From Acanthornis magna (taxonomy: Eukaryota; Chordata; Aves; Passeriformes; Acanthizidae): 64,000 nucleotides of DNA. Within the stretch, counting starts at the first letter, position 1. Each line of letters begins with the position of its first letter. The notes under the pieces were generated by a model, which made no database searches, was not told the DNA's origin, and saw nothing but the letters and a program-made list of their open reading frames with translations. Both the position numbers and the translations under genes were made by a program. Below are positions 63,908 to 64,000 of this stretch, in pieces. Where the stretch lies: assembly GCA_036785705.1 (NCBI GenBank), contig JAWUZG010000299.1, forward strand, positions 248,001 to 312,000, in the 5' to 3' direction.

Positions 63908-64000
63908 GGCACGGGAGGCGCGCCGCAGCGAGTGCAGCAGAGCCCTGGGGCTGTGCGGGGCCGCTGCCCGGCTCTCTGCTGCTGCCGCCTGCGTGCCACA
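63300..64000. promoter_or_regulatory. CpG-rich block (possible CpG island at the 5' part of the minus-strand gene)
   Basis: CpG dinucleotides are frequent here, for example CGCGTCGCCGG near 63870 and GGCGCGCCGC near 63918, whereas they are rare in the preceding 60 kb. The block overlaps the N-terminal half of the minus-strand reading frame and runs to the window edge. In birds such blocks commonly mark promoters or first exons, so a transcription start at or beyond 64000 on the minus strand is plausible. Part of the CpG density may simply reflect Ala/Arg/Gly/Pro codons. Confidence 0.45.
63353..63755. repeat. About 60-bp direct duplication, 342 bp apart
   Basis: The segment around 63355-63414 (starting CTGCCCCTGCCCCCTG) recurs around 63697-63754 with a few substitutions. 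The offset is 342 bp, a multiple of three, so it keeps the minus-strand frame and gives the duplicated QLE-LGGQGAGA block. A second short duplication links about 63762-63805 with about 63944-63985 (GGGGCTGTGCGGG then GCTGCCCGGCTCTCTG). Internal duplication in GC-rich DNA suggests repeat-driven growth of the reading frame. Confidence 0.75.

Noticed and set aside
1..64000. CRISPR arrays, phage-like modules, operons or other prokaryotic systems
   Set aside because: No regularly spaced repeats with unique spacers and no clusters of co-directed genes are present. The repeats are avian.

Overview
The window looks like nuclear DNA of a songbird (passerine). Two signals support this. About two dozen fragments of CR1-type LINEs carry the bird-typical 3' end (a run like CCTTCCAACCCAAACCATTCTATGATTCT, here in decayed copies). 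A short composite element near 14.2 kb has a degenerate tRNA head (A box and B box) fused to a CR1 tail, which matches the passerine SINE I know as TguSINE1. Species and chromosome cannot be read from the sequence.

From 1 to about 60.5 kb the window is AT-rich and I find no convincing protein-coding gene, rRNA, tRNA, CRISPR array or operon-like structure. The reading frames are short, overlap on both strands and coincide with CR1 copies or simple repeats. This stretch is best read as intergenic DNA or the inside of one or more very long introns. It holds CR1 fragments in both orientations, one SINE, a compound TTCC/TTCCC microsatellite (16.67-16.95 kb), a 29-bp minisatellite (25.57-25.77 kb), several smaller tandem repeats, AT-rich tracts and a few notable palindromes (6139-6178, 13944-13969, 18065-18080, 38717-38754).

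From about 60.6 kb the character changes. A CR1 copy is followed by an unassigned GC-rich block (60.82-61.75 kb), an AT-rich low-complexity tract (61.97-62.07 kb), and a decayed CR1 reverse-transcriptase remnant on the minus strand (62.24-62.36 kb). A GC- and CpG-rich block then runs to the right edge. That block contains the only good protein-coding candidate: a minus-strand reading frame of 387 codons (63907 to 62744) that also stays open from its first ATG up to the window edge. The predicted protein has an Ala/Pro/Gly-rich N-terminal part, an in-frame internal duplication, a Ser/Glu/Asp-rich repeated middle and a basic amphipathic C-terminus. I do not recognise the family.

I looked for an unusual multi-gene system and did not find one. 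The most useful leads are the edge gene, the SINE, the perfect 18-bp inverted repeat at 38.72 kb and the GC-rich block.
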